This document shows, in pieces, positions 9,013 through 19,160 of a stretch of DNA of 64,000 bases. Origin of the DNA: Deltaproteobacteria bacterium (GTDB taxonomy: Bacteria; Myxococcota_A; Polyangia; Polyangiales; Ga0077539); NCBI GenBank assembly GCA_016704445.1, contig JADJAE010000061.1, positions 3,838 to 67,837 of the forward strand. The letters run 5' to 3'. The position numbers and the translations under genes were made by a program. The notes beneath the pieces were generated by a model that was not told the origin of the DNA, searched no databases, and was given only the letters and a program-made list of their open reading frames with translations. The first letter of the stretch is position 1; each line of letters starts with the position of its first letter.

Positions 9013-10194
9013 CTAGAAGGTGCCGAGGAAGCGCACCAGCTGGAAGGGCGTGGTGGGGCGGTCGAAGGCGAAGGAGACCGCCTGGCCGTTGAGCAGGTAG
9101 TCGCCGGAGGAGGTGTGGACGATGTCGGTCATGCCCGCGGGGACATCGACCGTGGCGGTGCTGGCCGCGCTCCAGTCGGCGAGGGTCGGGGTGACCCGCG
9201 TGACCTGGCTGGTGAAGGCGACCAGGAGGCTGCCGCCCGAGAGGGTCATCCCGTCGGCGCCGCTCAGCAGCGGCAGGCCGTCGAAGAAGGTTCCGCGGAG
9301 GGAGACGTTGGCGACGGCGCGGTCGCGGAGGCCCACGCGCACGAGCCGAGAGGGGAGGTAGATGAGGCTGAGGAGCGCGCTCTGGTCGGGGAGCACCACC
9401 AGCGCGTTCTGCCCGACGGCGCCGCCCGAGAGCAGGTCGTGGGTGACGAAGGTCGAGAGGGCGCCGCCGGGCTCGATGCGATAGATGCGCGGGTGCTCGC
9501 GGTCGGACACGTACAGCCCGCCGTCGGCGGAGAACGCGACGTCGGTGCAGGTCGCCCTCGCGAAGGCAGGCGCCAGGGGGATGCGCGCGACGCGGGACCC
9601 CGTGTCGAGGTCGAAGATCAACACGTAGCCGTCGTAGGGGTGGTTCGACTCGCCCGCGGCGCGGCGGTCCTCCATGGAGCACACGGCGAGGCGGCGGCGG
9701 GCGACGTCGACGTCCATGCCGAGCGTCCACCAGAGGCCGGGCGCCGTCTCTCGATAGAAGACCTCGTCGAGCCCGGTGGTGGCGTCGACCTGATGGACCG
9801 AGCCGTCCGCGAGGCTGCCCACGAAGAAGCGGTGAGAGCCGGGGTCGAAGGTTCCGCCTTCGGGGAAGCGCGCGGCCAGGGGATAGGTCCCCATGAAGGT
9901 GCGCGGCGCATCGGGGACGACCGGGACATCGGTGACCGCGGGAGCATCGACGGCGACAGGGACGTCGGTGGCGACAGGGACGTCGATGGCGGCAGGGACG
10001 TCGATGGCGGCAGGGACGTCGATGGCGCTGTCTGAGCGCGCGGTGTCGACGGCGGAGACGTCCTGCGAGGTCACGTCGGGCGGAGCGTCGGCGGTGACGG
10101 TGACATCGACGGCGGCGTCGGTGACCGAGGTGCCCGCGTCGCCGCAGGCCGGGAGCATCGCGAGGAGCAGGGCGAGGTGGCGCGCTTGGAGCAT
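9013..10194 (-). CDS. Lipoprotein with beta-propeller (SMP-30/gluconolactonase-like) domain
   Basis: I chose the ATG at 10194 because it begins a lipoprotein signal: MLQARHLALLLAMLPACGD, with lipobox LPAC. A longer upstream frame lacks any signal. After Cys17 comes a low-complexity stalk of about 85 residues built from DVP/DAP units; its DNA has near-identical 18-bp tandem repeats (AIDVPA three times, about 9970-10025). The remaining 290 residues show repeated propeller blades (GGTFDPGSHRFFVGSL; TCTDVAFSADGGLYVSDREH; GADGMTLSGGSLLVAF), like SMP-30 or NHL-type surface proteins. It is probably anchored to the outer membrane facing outward. It is divergent from the next lipoprotein gene, with 115 bp between them likely holding both promoters. 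Ligand or enzymatic activity is unknown; catalytic metal ligands were not identified. Confidence 0.78.
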   Translation of the reverse strand: MLQARHLALLLAMLPACGDAGTSVTDAAVDVTVTADAPPDVTSQDVSAVDTARSDSAIDVPAAIDVPAAIDVPVATDVPVAVDAPAVTDVPVVPDAPRTFMGTYPLAARFPEGGTFDPGSHRFFVGSLADGSVHQVDATTGLDEVFYRETAPGLWWTLGMDVDVARRRLAVCSMEDRRAAGESNHPYDGYVLIFDLDTGSRVARIPLAPAFARATCTDVAFSADGGLYVSDREHPRIYRIEPGGALSTFVTHDLLSGGAVGQNALVVLPDQSALLSLIYLPSRLVRVGLRDRAVANVSLRGTFFDGLPLLSGADGMTLSGGSLLVAFTSQVTRVTPTLADWSAASTATVDVPAGMTDIVHTSSGDYLLNGQAVSFAFDRPTTPFQLVRFLGTF

Positions 10195-10309
10195 CGCGGG
10201 ATGCTCGCAAACTCGATGGCTGCTGGCTATCGGTCCGCCGGTCAGAATCGCCAGCGGGTCCGAGGCTTGCGCGGGCGTCGCGCAGCGGCGATATCCTCTC
10301 GGGGATACA

Positions 10310-10921
10310 GTGACCATCGGCCGTCTCCTCACCCCGATGCTCGTGCTGCTGTGGGGCTGCGCGAGCCCCGACCGTGCCCCGGCAGGCCATGACGCGGCCG
10401 TGGTGGACGTCCCCGACGTGGCTGTGGTCGACGCTCCCGACGCGGCCGTGGTTGTCGACGCTCCCGACGCGGCCGTGGTGGACGTCCCCGAGGTGCCCGG
10501 TCCGGTGGAGCTCGGCACCGGGGCAGAGCGCTGGGAGCCGCGGCCCCGCGACGGGGGAGAGCTCACGCTGGTGCACGGTCCGCAGGGGGGCTGGCACGTG
10601 TTCGGGCGGGTGCGGCTGCGCGGCGTGACGCCGGACGTCTACCTGACCTTCACGCTCACCCCGGTGGGCGGCGGGGCGCCGGTCAACCTCGCCAACGAGA
10701 CCGTGCGCCGACAGGAGCGCCGAGGGCTCACCCTCGTCGGAGAGGTCTACGAGTCGGCGTGGAGCGAGCTGGTCATCCTGGCCGACGGGGTGCGGCCGAC
10801 GGACGTGGCGGGGCGGAGGTTCCGCTTCGGGGTGCGCGTCGAGCGACCGGACCCCGAGCGGATGCGAGTGCTGGTGGCGACGGACGAGCGGGGCGTGACG
10901 GTGGTCGACCCCGCGCGGTGA
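10310..10921 (+). CDS. Small lipoprotein with Asp-Val-Pro/Asp-Ala stalk, unknown function
   Basis: The GTG at 10310 is preceded by GGGGA and gives VTIGRLLTPMLVLLWGC, a lipoprotein signal with lipobox LWGC; the ATG at 10337 is a weaker alternative. A stalk of DAAVVDVPD-type repeats follows (about residues 28-65), then a globular domain of about 135 residues with beta-strand character (GGWHVFGRVRLRGVTPDVYL; AGRRFRFGVRVERPDPERM). I recognise no family. The stalk resembles that of the divergent neighbour, so the two probably share a surface location and possibly regulation. Its stop is 3 bp from the convergent stop of the next lipoprotein. Confidence 0.7.
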   Translation: MTIGRLLTPMLVLLWGCASPDRAPAGHDAAVVDVPDVAVVDAPDAAVVVDAPDAAVVDVPEVPGPVELGTGAERWEPRPRDGGELTLVHGPQGGWHVFGRVRLRGVTPDVYLTFTLTPVGGGAPVNLANETVRRQERRGLTLVGEVYESAWSELVILADGVRPTDVAGRRFRFGVRVERPDPERMRVLVATDERGVTVVDPAR

Positions 10922-10924
10922 GCG

Positions 10925-13900
10925 TCAGTGGGCGGCGGCCCAGATGGAGCGGTCGAAGTACACGGACCAGTAGATGCGCGAGGGCGTCACGTAGATGCCC
11001 CAGGGCGAGCCCTGGCCGCTTGCGATCACGTCGACGACGCCGGTGTCCTTGCGGATGCGCAGCACCTGGCCGCCCGCCGCCTGGTAGGTGCACGTGTAGA
11101 AGTACTGGTCGTCCTGCGCGATCTGCGCGCCCGCGCGGCCCGCGCCGAGGTTGTAGGCCGCCGTCCGCGCGCCGCCCCCGGCGGGGATGCGCCAGAGGTA
11201 CTGGCTCTGCTGGCTGGAGACGATGAAGCTCCCGTCGCGGCTGTCCCGGATGACGTCGCTCGGCCAGGGACCCTGCGTGACGCCGAGGGTGGTGCTGGTG
11301 CCCATGGAGACCGAGGTGCGGCGGAGCGAGCCGTTGCCCGAGACGTAGTCGATCCAGTAGAGATCATCGCCCTCCAGGAAGAAGGCGCCCACGTTGGGGA
11401 GCCCGCTGCGGACGGTCTCCACCGCGCCGACGCCGTCGAGGCGAGAGCGCTCGATGGTGCCCGAGGTGGTGTTCCAGTAGAGGTGCTCTCCGTAGACCCG
11501 CGGGACGAAGTACGCCGGGTTGGTGCGGAACACCGTCGCGCTCGCGCCGACGCCGTCCGCGCGCAGCCGGTAGAGCGGACCGGCGATGTTGGACGCGTAG
11601 AGGTAGGTCCCGTCGTACGCGAGGTGGTTGATGCGCGCCCCGCCGATCGTGCCGACGAGGTAGCGCGGGCACACCCCGGCGGTCTCGCAGCCGTTGGAAG
11701 GATCACCGTCGCAGTTGGAGTAGCCGGCCTCGCAGCCGGTCGCGCGGCAGGCGCCCGCCGCGCAGGTCTGCCCCGTGGCGCAGGCGTTTCCGCACCCGCC
11801 GCAGTTCGCCGCGTCGGTCTGCACGTCGACGCAGCTCCCTCCGCAGGCGGCGAGGCCCTCGGCGCAGGGGTTCACGACGAAGCTCACCGTGGGAGAGACG
11901 ACCGTGCGCGCGCCGCCGTTCACCACCGCCACGACCACCGCGTAGAAGGTCGTCGGCGCGGTCACCGCGGGCAGCGTGAGGCTGTCCGAGAAGGGGCCCG
12001 CCGCGGGGGAGGACTGGGCTCCGGTCTGCGTCGACGAGGCCGCGACGAGGGGCCTCGGGTCGGCGCCCCAGCGCACGAAGGTCTGCGTGACGTTCGAGGC
12101 GTTGGCGACGGACCACGAGATGGCGCGCGACGCGCCCTGCACGCCCGACGAGGGGGCCAGCGTCCAGTCGGCGGTCGGGGCGGCGGCGGGGTTCACCGTC
12201 ACCGCGGCGACGGAGGTGTAGTAGGTCGCGCCGTCGACGTTGGCGTCGGCGACGAGGAAGTACGGCGTCGGGCTGGAGACCGACGGGGCCGTCCAGAGTT
12301 GGGTGAAGATCCCGGGCGCGCCCGACAGGTTGTCGGTGACCTCCAGCGGGTCGACCACCGGGTCGGGGCTGGTGCCCACGAGCAGCCCGGTGGCGCTGAC
12401 GGCGGAGCCGCCCTGCACGCGCCAGGAGAAGCTCCCCGAGGCGCCCGAGGTGACGGCCGAGGGAGCCTCGGTGAAGCGGGTGCACACGGGCGTCACGCGG
12501 AAGGCGATGCGCCAGCCGGCGGGCGGCGCGAAGCGGGTGCCTCGGGCGCTGCGTACCGATGGGGCGACCGCGACGGCGTAGTCGCCCTCGGGCAGCGGCG
12601 TCGAGGGGGTGAAGGTCGCGACGGCGCCGTCGAGGGTGAGCGCGCCGGTGACCGCGGAGTTGCCGGAGAGGACGCGCACGCTCGCGCCGTCGACGGTGGC
12701 GGGGTCGAGGCCCTGGGAGAAGTACACGCGCACCGGGCCGTCGCCGCAGTGGCCCGAGCGCCCCGCGGAGGGCGAGGCCGCGACGACGTAGGGGGGGATG
12801 TCGAGCAGCGAGGCGCGTCGGCCGTAGCCGCACCACGCGAAGCCGCGGCGGGTGATGGAGACCAGCGTGGGCGTGGCGCCCGCGTCGCTGTCCGTGAGGA
12901 ACACCGGCGACCGGGGGTTGGCCACCGAGCAGGTGCGGTAGCGGCGGTTGGCGTAGATGCACGCGAGGCTGGTGCCGCGGACGGCGACGCCCAGGGCGGG
13001 CGATCCGCCGTCGGACCAGAGGAGCTCGGGGGCCGTCGGGTCGCGGAGGCTGACGATGCGGAGCCCCGCGCCGTTGTAGGTGCAGTACGCGATGCCGTTC
13101 TGCACCACGAGGTCGGTGGCGTTCGCGGGCCCCGACCACGCCGCGAGGAAGACCGGGCTGAACGCTCCGCCCGCGGCGTTGGACGCCACCAGCCGCCCGG
13201 AGGCGTAGAGGCAGTACACCCGGCGGCCGTCGACGTAGACGCGCACCACGGGCGTGGCGGATCCCGCGCCGAGCGATCCGCGGCGCACCGGCGTGCGGGG
13301 GTCGGTGAGGTCGTAGATGTAGACCTCGTTGCCAGCGCCCACGTAGAGGGTGTTGTCGAGGTGCGCGCAGGAGACCGCCGGGCCCTCCGGGAGGGTGAAG
13401 CGGTAGAGGAAGGTCGGGTTGGAGGGGGTGGAGACGTCGAGGCACACCATGCCCGCCTCGCCGCAGGCCAGGTAGAGCAGGTCGCCCACCTTCACGAGGT
13501 CGGTGCAGTTGGCGCTGAAGGGCGGCTGCCATCCGCCCACCCTCGTCGGCGCCGACGGGGTGGAGGTGTCGAGGCACTCCATGCCGCCCGGCCCCAGGGC
13601 CACGAAGGAGAGCGGGTCTTCGTCGATCGCCCTCGTCGCCACGGCGTCGTCGGGGCCGAAGTTCACGCTGGCGACGGGCTGCGAGGCGAGCGTGCCCTCG
13701 CAGGCGCCCGCCCGACAGAGGTCGAGCTCGGTGCCGGTGTCGCCGTCATCGCATGCGGTCCCGTCGGCCGCGACGGGGTTGGTGCAGGCGCCCGTCATGG
13801 GCTGACAGACGCCCGGAAGGTGGCAGGCGTCGCTCGCCGGGCACGTCACGCCGAGGCACTCACAGGCGTCGCCCACGCCGTCGCCGTCCGCGTCTGCCTG

Positions 13901-14521
13901 GTCGGCGTTGGCCGTGGCCGCGCAGTTGTCGTCGTAGTCGAGGCGTCCGTCGCCGTCGGGGTCGAGCACCGACGGCAGCACCCTGAACTGCACCGGGACG
14001 GTGCGCGCCGGGTTGGCCTGCGCCGATCCCCTCGCGGAGTTGAGCCGGGGGTTGCCGTTGCGGTCGATCTGCACGTCGATCCAGCCGAGCTCGCGGCCCT
14101 GCGGCTCGATGCGCACGCCCGCCGGGGTGACCACCCGGGACGGGACGAACACCCGGACCCGGTAGGTGGTCTCGGTCGCCGCCGCGGTGCGGGAGATGTC
14201 CCAGTCGACGTGGAAGTGCGAGGCCGAGTCGCGCACCCGCTCAGCCCCGGATCCCGTGAGGGTGCTGTACTCCGCGAGGCGGGGCGTCGTGGGGTTGCCC
14301 GCCGCGTCCAGCGGGTCGACCGCGACGACGGGCGCGAGTCGCCGGTCGTTGCCCTGCACCCCGGGCTCGGGCACCAGCGGCGGGAGGAAGTAGAACCCCT
14401 CCACCCCGCCGTGCCGGCCGTCGGAGATGGTGTGCTGTGGGGATTGCCCCACCGACGGATCGCCGCAGCCCGCCGCGAGGGCGAGCGCGACGCAAACGAG
14501 CCACGGGCTGGTCTGCTTCAT
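10925..14521 (-). CDS. Large multidomain surface lipoprotein (thrombospondin-3-like, propeller, Ig-like, Cys-rich)
   Basis: The start at 14521 is fixed by an excellent AGGAGGT ribosome site and a lipoprotein signal, MKQTSPWLVCVALALAAGC. The product is about 1198 residues. In order I see: an N-terminal domain; a thrombospondin type 3-like calcium motif (DPDGDGRLDYDDNC and DADGDGVGDAC, about 220-250); a short Cys cluster; an LVIVD-type propeller (about 315-580, repeated MECLDTSTPS / MVCLDVSTPSNP units); an Ig-like Big_5 domain (about 585-685); a paired Cys-rich unit (CGGSCVDVQTDAANCGGCGN); and a C-terminal propeller of the DUF5050/low-density-lipoprotein-receptor YWTD style with repeated LYWIDY/YWNTTS strands. 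It is likely exposed on the outer membrane and calcium-binding. Enzymatic activity is not evident. It is convergent with the small lipoprotein gene. Confidence 0.82.
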   Translation of the reverse strand: MKQTSPWLVCVALALAAGCGDPSVGQSPQHTISDGRHGGVEGFYFLPPLVPEPGVQGNDRRLAPVVAVDPLDAAGNPTTPRLAEYSTLTGSGAERVRDSASHFHVDWDISRTAAATETTYRVRVFVPSRVVTPAGVRIEPQGRELGWIDVQIDRNGNPRLNSARGSAQANPARTVPVQFRVLPSVLDPDGDGRLDYDDNCAATANADQADADGDGVGDACECLGVTCPASDACHLPGVCQPMTGACTNPVAADGTACDDGDTGTELDLCRAGACEGTLASQPVASVNFGPDDAVATRAIDEDPLSFVALGPGGMECLDTSTPSAPTRVGGWQPPFSANCTDLVKVGDLLYLACGEAGMVCLDVSTPSNPTFLYRFTLPEGPAVSCAHLDNTLYVGAGNEVYIYDLTDPRTPVRRGSLGAGSATPVVRVYVDGRRVYCLYASGRLVASNAAGGAFSPVFLAAWSGPANATDLVVQNGIAYCTYNGAGLRIVSLRDPTAPELLWSDGGSPALGVAVRGTSLACIYANRRYRTCSVANPRSPVFLTDSDAGATPTLVSITRRGFAWCGYGRRASLLDIPPYVVAASPSAGRSGHCGDGPVRVYFSQGLDPATVDGASVRVLSGNSAVTGALTLDGAVATFTPSTPLPEGDYAVAVAPSVRSARGTRFAPPAGWRIAFRVTPVCTRFTEAPSAVTSGASGSFSWRVQGGSAVSATGLLVGTSPDPVVDPLEVTDNLSGAPGIFTQLWTAPSVSSPTPYFLVADANVDGATYYTSVAAVTVNPAAAPTADWTLAPSSGVQGASRAISWSVANASNVTQTFVRWGADPRPLVAASSTQTGAQSSPAAGPFSDSLTLPAVTAPTTFYAVVVAVVNGGARTVVSPTVSFVVNPCAEGLAACGGSCVDVQTDAANCGGCGNACATGQTCAAGACRATGCEAGYSNCDGDPSNGCETAGVCPRYLVGTIGGARINHLAYDGTYLYASNIAGPLYRLRADGVGASATVFRTNPAYFVPRVYGEHLYWNTTSGTIERSRLDGVGAVETVRSGLPNVGAFFLEGDDLYWIDYVSGNGSLRRTSVSMGTSTTLGVTQGPWPSDVIRDSRDGSFIVSSQQSQYLWRIPAGGGARTAAYNLGAGRAGAQIAQDDQYFYTCTYQAAGGQVLRIRKDTGVVDVIASGQGSPWGIYVTPSRIYWSVYFDRSIWAAAH

Positions 14522-14707
14522 CAGATGACCTCCTGCCGCTACGGCACGGAGCCAGAGCCGCGGCAACCCACTGCCCGCTCGACGACTGTCCCTATGGCCG
14601 AGCCAGACTATCAACACTCCGTTCGCAATCGAAGCTTCCTAAGGGAGCATCGCTCGTCTGCCTATTTGGATATCGTCGACGCCACCGGGCGAGGAGCGGC
14701 TCCCTTC

Positions 14708-17107
14708 ATGAACAAGCGAACGACCCACTGTACCTACCGACTGGCCGCGTGGCTGGTCGGCGCCTTCCTCACCGCGGGCTGTAGCAGCGACCCCGTCGTC
14801 TCCGCGGCCCCCGACGCGGGCGGGCACCGACGCGGGCTCCGTGGACGCGGTCGACGCCGGGCCGTCGTGCTCACCGTCGCAGCTCGTATGCAACGGCGTA
14901 TGCGTCAACGCCCAGACCGACAACGCCCACTGCGGCGCCTGCGGTCGGGCCTGCGCCGCGGGCCAGGTGTGCAGCCTCGGGGCGTGCGCCACCACCTGCG
15001 CTCCCTCGCTCACCGCCTGCGCGGGCTCCGGGGACTCTGGCGTCGGGGCGAGCTGCGCCGACCTCGCCAACGACCGCCTCCACTGCGGCGCCTGCGGGAG
15101 CCGCCTGCCCCGCAGGGAACATCTGCGTCAACCGATCGTGTCAGGTGAGCTGTCCTGCGGGGCAGGCCCAGTGCGGCGGCGCGTGCGTCGACCTGCGCAC
15201 CAGCAACGCCCACTGCGGCGCCTGCGGCACCGCCTGCGCCCCGGGGACGGCCTGCGCCGCGGGCGTGTGCGCCGTCTCTTGCGGCGCGGGGCTCACCCAG
15301 TGCTCCACCGCGTGCGTCAACCTCCAGACCGACAACGCCCACTGCGGGGCGTGCGGGGCGGTCTGCCCCGCGGGCTCGGCGTGCTCGCGAGGGACGTGCT
15401 CCGCCACCTGCGCCTCGCCCCTCGTGGAGTGCACCGCCGGAGGACGATCGTTCTGCGCCAACACCTCCATCGACCCGGCCCACTGCGGCGCCTGCGGCAA
15501 CGCCTGCTCGCTGCCCGGCGCCGTGAGCGGCTGCGCGGCCGGGGGCTGCACCGTCGCTCGCTGCGAGGCGGGCCTCGGCGACTGCGACGGCGCCGCGGGC
15601 AACGGCTGCGAGACCAGCCTCGGGACGAGCAGCGCCCACTGCGGGGCCTGCGGCCGGACGTGCTCGCTGCCCAACTCGACCTCGGCCTGCGCGGGCGGAG
15701 CGTGCGGCGTCACGGCCTGCGCCGCGGGCTTCCTCGACTGCGACATGAGCGCGGCCAACGGCTGCGAGGTGCGCAGCCTCAGCGACAACGCCAACTGCGG
15801 CGTCTGCGGTCGGGCCTGCGCCGCGGGCCGGGTGTGCGCCGCGGGGGCGTGCGTCGCCACCTGCGCCGCGCCGCTCTCGCTCTGCGGAGGCGGGTGCGTC
15901 AACACCAGCAATGATCCTTCGAACTGCGGCTCGTGCGGGGCCTCGTGCTCGGCGGGGGCCAACGCCACCGCGGTCTGCGCGGCGGGCTCCTGCGCCTTCG
16001 TCTGCGGGCCTGGCTTCGCCGACTGCGACCGCAACCCCGCCAACGGCTGCGAGGTCAACCTCACCAGCAGCGTGACCCACTGCGGGGCGTGCGGGCTCTC
16101 GTGCCCCGTGAGGCCCGGCGCCGCGAGCGTCTGCGCGGCGGGCTCGTGCGGCTTCCTCTGCGCCTCCGGGACGGCCGACTGCGACGGCAACCCGGGCAAC
16201 GGCTGCGAGGCGAGCACCACCAGCGTGAGCAACTGCGGGGCGTGCGGGGTGGCGTGCCCTGCCAGGCCTGGCGCCACGGCGGCGTGCACCGCGGGGGCGT
16301 GCCGGTCGAGCTGCATCGCGGGCTTCGCCGACTGCGACGGCAACCCCACCAACGGCTGCGAGGTCGACACCCGGACCAGCTCCACGAACTGCGGGGGCTG
16401 CGGGACAGCGTGTCCCTCGGGGAGGGTCTGCGCGGGCGGTACCTGCCTCAGCGCGACGAGCTGCCGATCGATCAGGGAACAGAACTCGTCGGCGCCGAGC
16501 GGGGTGTACCTGATCGATCCGGACGGCGCGGGCAGCGGGGCGGCCTTCAACGTGTACTGCGAGATGAGCACCGCCGGCGGCGGCTGGACCGTGATGGCGT
16601 ACCTGCGCTCGAACGCCCAGTGGGACACCCCGGTCTTCTCGAACACCGGGACCGTGGGCAACACCTCAGGCGGGCTTCGCGCAGGGCGCCACGCTCTCGG
16701 CGAGCGCCGCGACCTTCACCGAGCGGATCATCATCTACCGCCGGCTGATCGAGCTAGGCACCGACCTCGGTACGCAGTGGATGATCACCTACCGCCAGAA
16801 CGGATTCGCCACGCCCTACAGCGGGTACAACGTCAGCTCGGGCTGGGGTTACCGCGACAGCTTCGGCTACGCCGACCCGACGGTGAACAACGCGTGCACC
16901 CACGGGTGCGGGAGCTTCCGCGGGCTGGGGATGTTCCACGACTCGGAGTCGGGCTTCGGGTACGCCGGGACCCAGGGCGGCAACTACGGCTGCGTCGACG
17001 GCAACAACATCTGCTGGGTGCCGCGCAGCCTCGGCTGCAACGTCGGCTCGCAGCGCTGCTCGCTGCTCAGCGGAACCAACGAAGGCGTCATCTACGCCGC
17101 TCGCTGA
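14708..17107 (+). CDS. Cys-rich repeat lipoprotein with C-terminal fibrinogen-like domain (three frame breaks)
   Basis: The ATG at 14708 starts a lipoprotein signal ending LTAGCSSD. Joining three frames gives one coherent protein of about 800 residues. Breaks lie near 14820 (stalk), 15101 (second Cys repeat) and 16671-16674 (in the terminal domain); at each the next frame continues the expected motif. There are 11 tandem Cys-rich units of about 40-50 residues with the pattern C-x-G-x-C-x(n)-NCGACG-x-x-C, as in myxobacterial MXAN_6577-type proteins. Units 6, 7 and 9-11 also carry a DCDGNPxNGCE insertion. The end is fibrinogen-like: SGVYLIDPDG, YCEMSTAGGGWTVMAYL, then GFGYAGTQGG. It is likely an adhesive outer-surface protein. 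The frame breaks look like sequencing errors since all parts are conserved. Confidence 0.78.
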
Positions 17108-17119
17108 TGGGGCCTACGG

Positions 17120-18189
17120 TCAGAGCCCCTCGCGGCGGATGCCCACATAGTTCGATCCCACCGTGCGGAGGTTGTGCACGATGCCCGTGGCGCAGCCGCG
17201 GGCCTCGTAGACCCACACGCTGCCCCACGGGTCGGAGCCCGACTCGAACAGCACGATGTGGCCCGCGCCGTTGGTGTTGTACGTGAGCGCGTCGCCCGGC
17301 CGCACCGCGGTGCGCGCCACCCTCGACCAGTGCGTGGTGCTGTTGACGAAGTTGTACGTGGAGTACGGGTGCCGGTCGGTGGTCACCGGCGAGGGCGACG
17401 GGATCTGCCAGACCTTCGCCACGAAGCCCGAGCAGTCGGCGCCGTAGCGGCCGGTGTGGGTGCAGCTCGGGCAGCTGCCCGAGCACGACCCGCGGTCGCG
17501 GCCGTCGGTGCCCCACGAGCCGTGGCCCCAGTAGTACGAGTAGCCCACCGCCGAGCGCGCCAGGGTGAACATCTGCGACACCTCCGGGGTGCCGGGAGGC
17601 GTCGTGGGGGGTCCCGGCGTCCATCGCGGGGCGTGAGCGCGCCGCCGCAGACGGCGGGGTCGAAGCCCGCCTCGGCCACGAGGTAGGCGCCCGAGGCCCA
17701 GCCGGTGAAGGCGCCGGAGCGGATGTTCCACCAGCCGGTGGTGGGGCCGCCCAGCACGGTCACCCGGGTGCCGCACGAGAGCACCGTCAGGATCGCGTGG
17801 CTGGTGCCCACGCCGCTGCGGAGGTTGAGCGAGGTGGCGGTCACCCTCATCGTGGCGCCCGTCGTCGGGGCCGCGGGCTCGACGTCCACCACGGGCGCTC
17901 CGCCGTCGGGCGTGAGGTCGGGCGTGGGCTCCTCGACGACGACCACCCCGGAGTCCATGACGGCGCGAGGGACGTCGACGGGGGGCGCTCCGGCGTCGCG
18001 CGGAGGAGCGACCAGGGGGACGTCGGCGATGCGCTGGACGTCGGCGGCGCGGGGTCGATCGGTGACCGTCGGCGCGTCGACCACCGGGACGTCGGTGTCG
18101 ACGGTCTCGATGATCGGGCCCTGGTCGCCGCAGGCCGCGAGCGAGGCGAGCACGAGCGAGAGGCCACCGGCGCGACGGGAGGTACGCAT
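17120..18189 (-). CDS. Lipoprotein with SH3b and NlpC/P60-type cell-wall hydrolase domains (one frame break)
   Basis: The ATG at 18189 begins MRTSRRAGGLSLVLASLAAC, with lipobox LAAC. A DVP-rich stalk follows to about residue 100. Next is an SH3b domain (TATSLNLRSGVGTSHAIL ... WWNIRSGAFTGWASGAYLV), which often binds peptidoglycan. Then the frame breaks near a run of six G (17606-17611) and the following frame supplies a catalytic domain: YGADCSGFVAKVW holds the nucleophile Cys, and GDALTYNTNGAGHIVLF holds the His. This is the NlpC/P60 pattern of gamma-D-glutamyl peptidases. Together they indicate a peptidoglycan endopeptidase in the periplasm or on the outer membrane. It is convergent with the Cys-rich lipoprotein (12 bp apart). 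Confidence 0.8.
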
Positions 18190-18223
18190 CGCGCGACGAT
18201 AGCTCAGCGCCGCGCCGCGGGGG

Positions 18224-19160
18224 TCAATCCGGGAAGGTGTATTCCACCAGCGAGAGGCCGTCGGCGCCGGGAGAGAGCGCGAACACATGGCCCTCGTCGT
18301 CGATGGCCAGCGGGCGGAAGAGCTCGTCGGCCTCGGGGGGAGCCGGGAGCCGGAGCGTCGCGACGGGGACGCCCGCCCGGTCGAAGCGCACGACCAGCGT
18401 GCGAGGGTCGGTGATGGCGCCGCCGAGCTCCCGGCCCGCCACGGCGCCCAGGTAGACCCGCCCGTGGCGGTCGCCGTCGAGCAGCACCAGGTGGAGGATG
18501 GCCCCGTCGAGGGTGACCGTGCGCGACCAGTCCATGGCCCCGGTGGCGCGGGCGGCGGCGCTCACGGTGACCATGCCCCGGGGGCGGTCGGCGATGGCGG
18601 CGCGGAGGAGCGTCGCGCCGTCGCGGCCGGGCCTGCCCCAGAGGGTGGTGCGCGAGGGGTCGGGCTCGCCGCGGGCGTCGGTGAGGCGCACGAGCTCGCG
18701 GTGCTCCCGCTCGACGTAGAGGCCGTCGGAGGCGGCGAAGAGGCCGGTGACCGCGCCGCCCTCGGAGATGGGACCTCCCACCAGGGGGACGGTGCGCGCG
18801 GGGCGCCCGGCGGCGTCGAAGAGGGTGAGCGAGGGGTCGCCGAGGCGGTCGAGCACGGCGACGCGGCCGTCGGAGGCGGTGGCGAGGTCCTGCGCGGCCT
18901 CGTTGGGGAGAGGGAGCGAGCCGACGAAGCGGCCGTCGCGGAAGCGCTGCACCCGGCGGTTGACCTGGTCGAGCACGGCGACGTCGCCGGAGGCGTCGAT
19001 GGAGAGGGAGTTGGGCGCCTCGGGGCTGCCCTCGCTGGCGGCGCGCCGACCGAACTGACCGGGCCCGTCGCCCCATGGTCCCCGGAGGACGACGCGCGGG
19101 GCGCCGGCGTCAGAGGCGGAGGGGCGCGAGCGGGGCGGCGGCGGGGACGTCCGTGTCCAT
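18224..19160 (-). CDS. NHL-repeat beta-propeller protein, N-terminus uncertain
   Basis: Residues readable from about 19115 down to the stop at 18224 form NHL-type blades: GPWGDGPGQFGR, APNSLSIDASGDVAVLDQVN, RVQRFRDGRFVGSLPLP, DLATASDGRVAVLDR, then ITDPRTLVVRFDRAGVPVA and a final DEGHVFALSPG blade. The only in-frame start, GTG 18976, would cut off the first blade. Upstream the frame has no start, but an ATG at 19160 opens a short MDTDVPAAAPLAP frame, the kind of stalk seen in neighbouring lipoproteins; a single base change near 19115 would join the two. With that start the gene would overlap the divergent ppa gene by 8 bp, which is unusual, so the true start remains open. The product is probably an extracytoplasmic propeller of about 310 aa. 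Confidence 0.65.

Noticed and set aside
10928..14600. Long plus-strand open frame opposite the multidomain lipoprotein
   Set aside because: Composition is Val/Gly/Arg/His noise without a signal or domain; the minus-strand frame has a ribosome site, a signal and several domains.
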